Source: a bacterium
GTDB taxonomy: Bacteria; Bacillota_I; Bacilli_A; Mycoplasmatales; Mycoplasmoidaceae
Direction of reading: 5' to 3'
DNA length: 8,160 nt
NCBI GenBank assembly: GCA_017394375.1
Contig: JAFPYV010000034.1
Span: 1 to 8,160, forward strand
Positions 5,482 through 8,160 of the stretch are shown piece after piece. Numbering within the stretch: position 1 is the first letter of the stretch; the number at the start of each line of letters is the position of its first letter. Position numbers and translations under genes: made by a program. The notes beneath the pieces were generated by a model that made no database searches, was not told the origin of the DNA, and was given only the letters and a program-made list of their open reading frames with translations.

Positions 5482-7080
5482 ATGAAAAAAAGTAAAATTT
5501 GAAAAATTGTTGGGGGTGTAGTTGGCATTGCTTCAGTATGTGCAATTATCCCTGCATGTGTAGTTTCGTGTGGATCCTCATCAAACTCTAGTTCTTCATC
5601 TTCTTCTTCCACAACGTCATCTAGTTCTAGTACTCCAACCAGTATTGGCATTGCTGGTAATACTCTAAGTGCGATTGCAACTAATTGACGCAATGAATTT
5701 AGCAAAATCTCCCAAAATAATTTTGAAACTACCATTAGCAATTATTTAACTAACTATGCTAAGAATGCAAGCACATACTTTAGCAACTTTGCTAATCAAT
5801 ATAAAGACTTAACTAATCCTAACCTTCCTGCTAGTTTGAACGGATATGTTAATAGTGAATTAAAAATTGAAATTCATGATATTTTTGACAAAATCCTTGG
5901 AAAAGATAATTATCATACTTTAATGGATTCAGTGATGTTTTGAAAACTCGACAGTGTTCAATTTGATGCGAAGACTTTAACTGAAAATGCTAGTCATCAA
6001 TTTAGTTTTGACATGACTTATAATGAAAGTTACGATTTTGTCCTTGATGCTTCATCGTTAACTAAACCTGATTTTAAAACTAACATTTCGACTGAAGCAG
6101 TAACTGTCCAATTTACTAACGTAACATTTGCTCCAACCTTAATTGCCCAAATTAACAATAGTTTAAACACTAATAATAAGATGATTAATGTTTATGGGGG
6201 TTGATATATGAATGGAGGTATGATGTCATTTAACCACGAATTAGATGCCTTGCAAGAAATGCATTCCACCACGGTTCATAGTATTAATTTCAAAAATGCT
6301 ACTAACCCAACTACTTCAACCTGAATCAGTTCACCTTCAGCAGTTGATCCTACTTCTCTAGCTTGAGTGGACATGATGAAAGATATGACAAATGAATACA
6401 ATTCAACTGGTTCAACAACTAATCCAAATCTAAATTCACTTTGATATCAATATTTTGAAGCTCCAACAATTATTGGATATGCTAATGACGGTACTAGCAT
6501 ATATGAAAGTACTAACACCATTAGTAATCCAAATCTTTCTTCATTATCAACTTTAAAAACCCAAAATTTAAACGTAACATTACTTCACGATTCTTCATCT
6601 AGTGAAACAAGTCCAGGTACTACTTCTAGTTCAAGTACCCAAGAACAAATTACTGTCTTACAAGATGAAATTACGGCAATGGAAAATGAATATCCTGATG
6701 TCTTTACTGACCATCAACTTGATAAAACTGAATTTGATCACTACATGGATCAAGCTAACAAAGATAGCAACAATCCAACTGCTGAACTAACTGATTTACA
6801 AAGTGCGTATGATATTATTAGTAATTTAGTAACTAAGGAAAACGCTACTCCAACTTCATCTACTAACAGTAATGTTCAAACTGAAATTGAAGATTTAGAA
6901 AAAGAAATTTCTAGTATTCAACAAGCTAATCCAAACATTTTCAAAGATCATGATATCAAAAAGGGTGAATTTGATCACTACATGGATCAAGCTAACAAAG
7001 ATAGCAGCAATCCAACTGCTGAACTAACTGACTTAGAAAATGCTTTAGACATCCTTGAAGGATTAGAAATGAATAATTAA
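5482..7080 (+). CDS. Ser-rich surface lipoprotein with two C-terminal repeats, probably phase-variable
   Basis: 532 residues. The N-terminus has MKKSKIWK, a hydrophobic stretch, then a lipobox VVSC, so C30 is the likely lipidated residue (C26 in IPAC is a weaker alternative); the protein should be anchored outside the membrane. Residues 31-55 are a Ser/Thr-rich linker encoded partly by TCT/TCA-type triplets. Residues about 60-370 form an unrecognised domain with many Asn, Thr and aromatic residues. A second Ser/Thr linker (about 367-386) leads to two repeats, 388-about 461 and 467-532, each starting with a heptad-like, coiled-coil-prone segment and sharing EFDHYMDQANKDS-NPTAELTDL (from residues 417 and 496). 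No enzymatic motif is seen; adhesion or immune variation is typical of such proteins but not shown. The start is the first ATG before the signal peptide, despite no Shine-Dalgarno. It ends at its own terminator. Confidence 0.85.
6643..7080 (+). repeat. Tandem in-frame repeat, 237-bp period, in the lipoprotein 3' end
   Basis: Two copies (from 6643 and 6880) offset by 237 bp, i.e. 79 codons. The core 6730-6796 and 6967-7033 is almost identical in DNA, with about three mismatches in 67 bp, while the flanks have diverged. The high DNA identity means recombination could add or delete a unit without shifting the frame. Confidence 0.85.
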
Positions 7081-7127
7081 TCAATCAACGATTACTATCA
7101 CTCATAAATAGATAATAATTAATAAAC

Positions 7128-7161
7128 AAAAAAGAGGTGCTATTACAAGCGTCTCTTTTTT
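7128..7161 (+). terminator. Intrinsic terminator of the lipoprotein gene
   Basis: AAAAAAGAGGTGC (7128-7140) pairs over 13 bp, including two G-U pairs, with GCGTCTCTTTTTT (7149-7161) around an 8-nt loop. The A-run and T-run arms allow it to act on both strands. Confidence 0.85.
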
Positions 7162-8132
7162 ATTGTGTCTTAAATAAAAGATTAAACCATTTAAATATTG
7201 GGAATGAAGATTATACCTTTTGCAAATATTTATTAATAATTTGATAGCTCTAACTGCTTCACCTTCTTTAACTAATTCAATAATGGTATTCTTGAGTGTT
7301 TCTTTTTTAAAGGTTGGATCAACTAAATCATCATAAACAAAGCAAATGTCCTTTAATTATTTAGTGTTAAAGCAAAGTTCCGTCTCATGAATTGCATGTC
7401 ACAAATCAAGAACAAATTGGCCATTAAATGCTTTCGCAATTGTTTTGATATACCGTGCTCCATCCCCACCAATAAAAATCCTAAATTGGCTTAAATCTCC
7501 GTAATAAGTGGTCAAAATGTGCTTAATTTGGCTAATTGTGAGTTCCATGCACTTCTTGCTATCAAAACCAACTTGATTAAAAATTACTGCATTTACTTCA
7601 TTAATGAATGACCCACCTTTATAGTGCTCTTGATAAGCATGAATGACTTTTTCCTTGCATTTTTGCCTTTGATTATTGAATCGAAAATTGCGATACGTGT
7701 CATCAAATCAACGTAAATATTTTGATAATTGTTTGGATTTGTATTAAAATCAACCTTGTAGCAAATTGGTTGATTTTTAATCAGGTGATAAATGGTATTA
7801 ATTGAAATGCAATTTCAATAGCTATACCTGACTTGATTAAAAGTCATTTTTTTAATTACCATTTTGCACATATTTTCAATTTCACTACTTGGAATATGTT
7901 GATGCTTTTTTATCCCTAACCATTCATCTAATAAATAAACATATTCTTGATTTCAATTATCGAAATAACATCGTATTTTTATTATAAATTTTCACCTAAA
8001 AATAACGATTGTTTTCTCACGAATTGAAATGCATTCATACCTGCTTTTATTTCGCTTCATGCAGTTCATTTTGTCAGCATAAATTAAAAAGCAAAATATC
8101 ATTATTTTAATTATGAAATTTCAATCTCACAT
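7162..8132 (-). pseudogene. Decayed ISLre2 (UPF0236)-like transposase
   Basis: Read on the minus strand from ATG 8132, with AAAAGGAG (8146-8139) 6 nt upstream. Family-like motifs in order: EYVYLLDEWLGI (near residue 75), a Tyr/Val-rich segment NIYVDL, then after a frame change DDTYRNFRF, FIGGDGARYIK, FVLDLWHAIHE, and LVDPTFKK. A one-base loss near 7704-7707 breaks the frame (VDL, then DDTYR one frame over); the original frame then stops at TAA 7595-7593. The second frame carries a TAA at 7359-7357. The region about 8010-7970 may hold further compensating indels, because the expected LGE reads in another frame there. The C-terminal third of the family length is missing and no inverted repeats were found, so this is a dead remnant of an insertion sequence. 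Family name given from remembered motifs. Confidence 0.75.
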
Positions 8133-8160
8133 AATTTTCTCCTTTTAGTTTAATGATAAA
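7162..8160 (-). mobile_element. Remnant of an ISLre2-type insertion sequence
   Basis: The transposase pseudogene plus its upstream ribosome-binding site fill the right end of the window. The 3' end of the element stops at or near the lipoprotein terminator; the other end lies beyond position 8160, so terminal repeats and target duplication cannot be judged. Confidence 0.55.

Noticed and set aside
5394..5741. Antisense frame over the lipoprotein start with an acidic run
   Set aside because: It is the complement of the Ser-codon repeats and signal peptide; no start context or family resemblance.
6730..7033. Possible EF-hand-like Ca-binding loops in the lipoprotein repeats (DQANKDS-NPTAE)
   Set aside because: The Asp/Asn spacing does not fit the 12-residue DxDxDG...E loop and the central Gly and final Glu are missing.

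Overview
The window comes from a mollicute (Mycoplasma/Ureaplasma/Spiroplasma-type bacterium, genetic code 4). It is very AT-rich. Every sizeable gene becomes full length only when UGA is read as tryptophan, and these UGA codons fall at family-conserved Trp positions, such as the WFGFN motif of the ammonium channel and the WP-HC motif of the nicotinamidase. The genus cannot be fixed from the sequence alone.

Layout, left to right. Positions 1-371 are non-coding: a probable terminator of an upstream gene, a cluster of GTTGTCATT repeats in both orientations, and the promoter of an Amt/AmtB-type ammonium channel (372-1946) that has its own strong terminator. Next is a small gene (2120-2806) whose product is clearly related along its length to the UPF0173/YtkL metal-dependent hydrolases but has lost every metal ligand, so it is a likely pseudoenzyme. 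A 300-bp AT-rich regulatory stretch follows, with a nested inverted repeat, a thrice-occurring 10-mer and several TATAAT boxes. It leads into two almost abutting genes for SemiSWEET/PQ-loop-type membrane proteins (3106-3912, 3914-4315), and then, after a nearly G-free 131-bp gap, a canonical nicotinamidase PncA (4447-5094) and a strong terminator.

A Ser-rich surface lipoprotein (5482-7080) follows. A run of 14 T sits between its -35 and -10 regions, the layout expected for ON/OFF phase variation by slipped-strand mispairing, and its C-terminus carries two 79-residue-period repeats. Beyond its terminator, the minus strand (8132 to about 7162) holds a decayed ISLre2/UPF0236-like transposase with a frameshift, a nonsense codon and no C-terminal part.

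How the genes may work together: the most interesting unit is the paired PQ-loop proteins followed by PncA. The two membrane proteins look like diverged paralogues (PQ versus PG loop, shared cytosolic EGISE tail), and the larger has an unusual Gly/Ala-rich insertion of about 125 residues. Their position suggests, without proving it, a two-component transporter for a pyridine or NAD precursor feeding the nicotinamidase. The ammonium channel nearby could move the ammonia such deamidation releases, but it is a separate transcription unit and that link is speculative.
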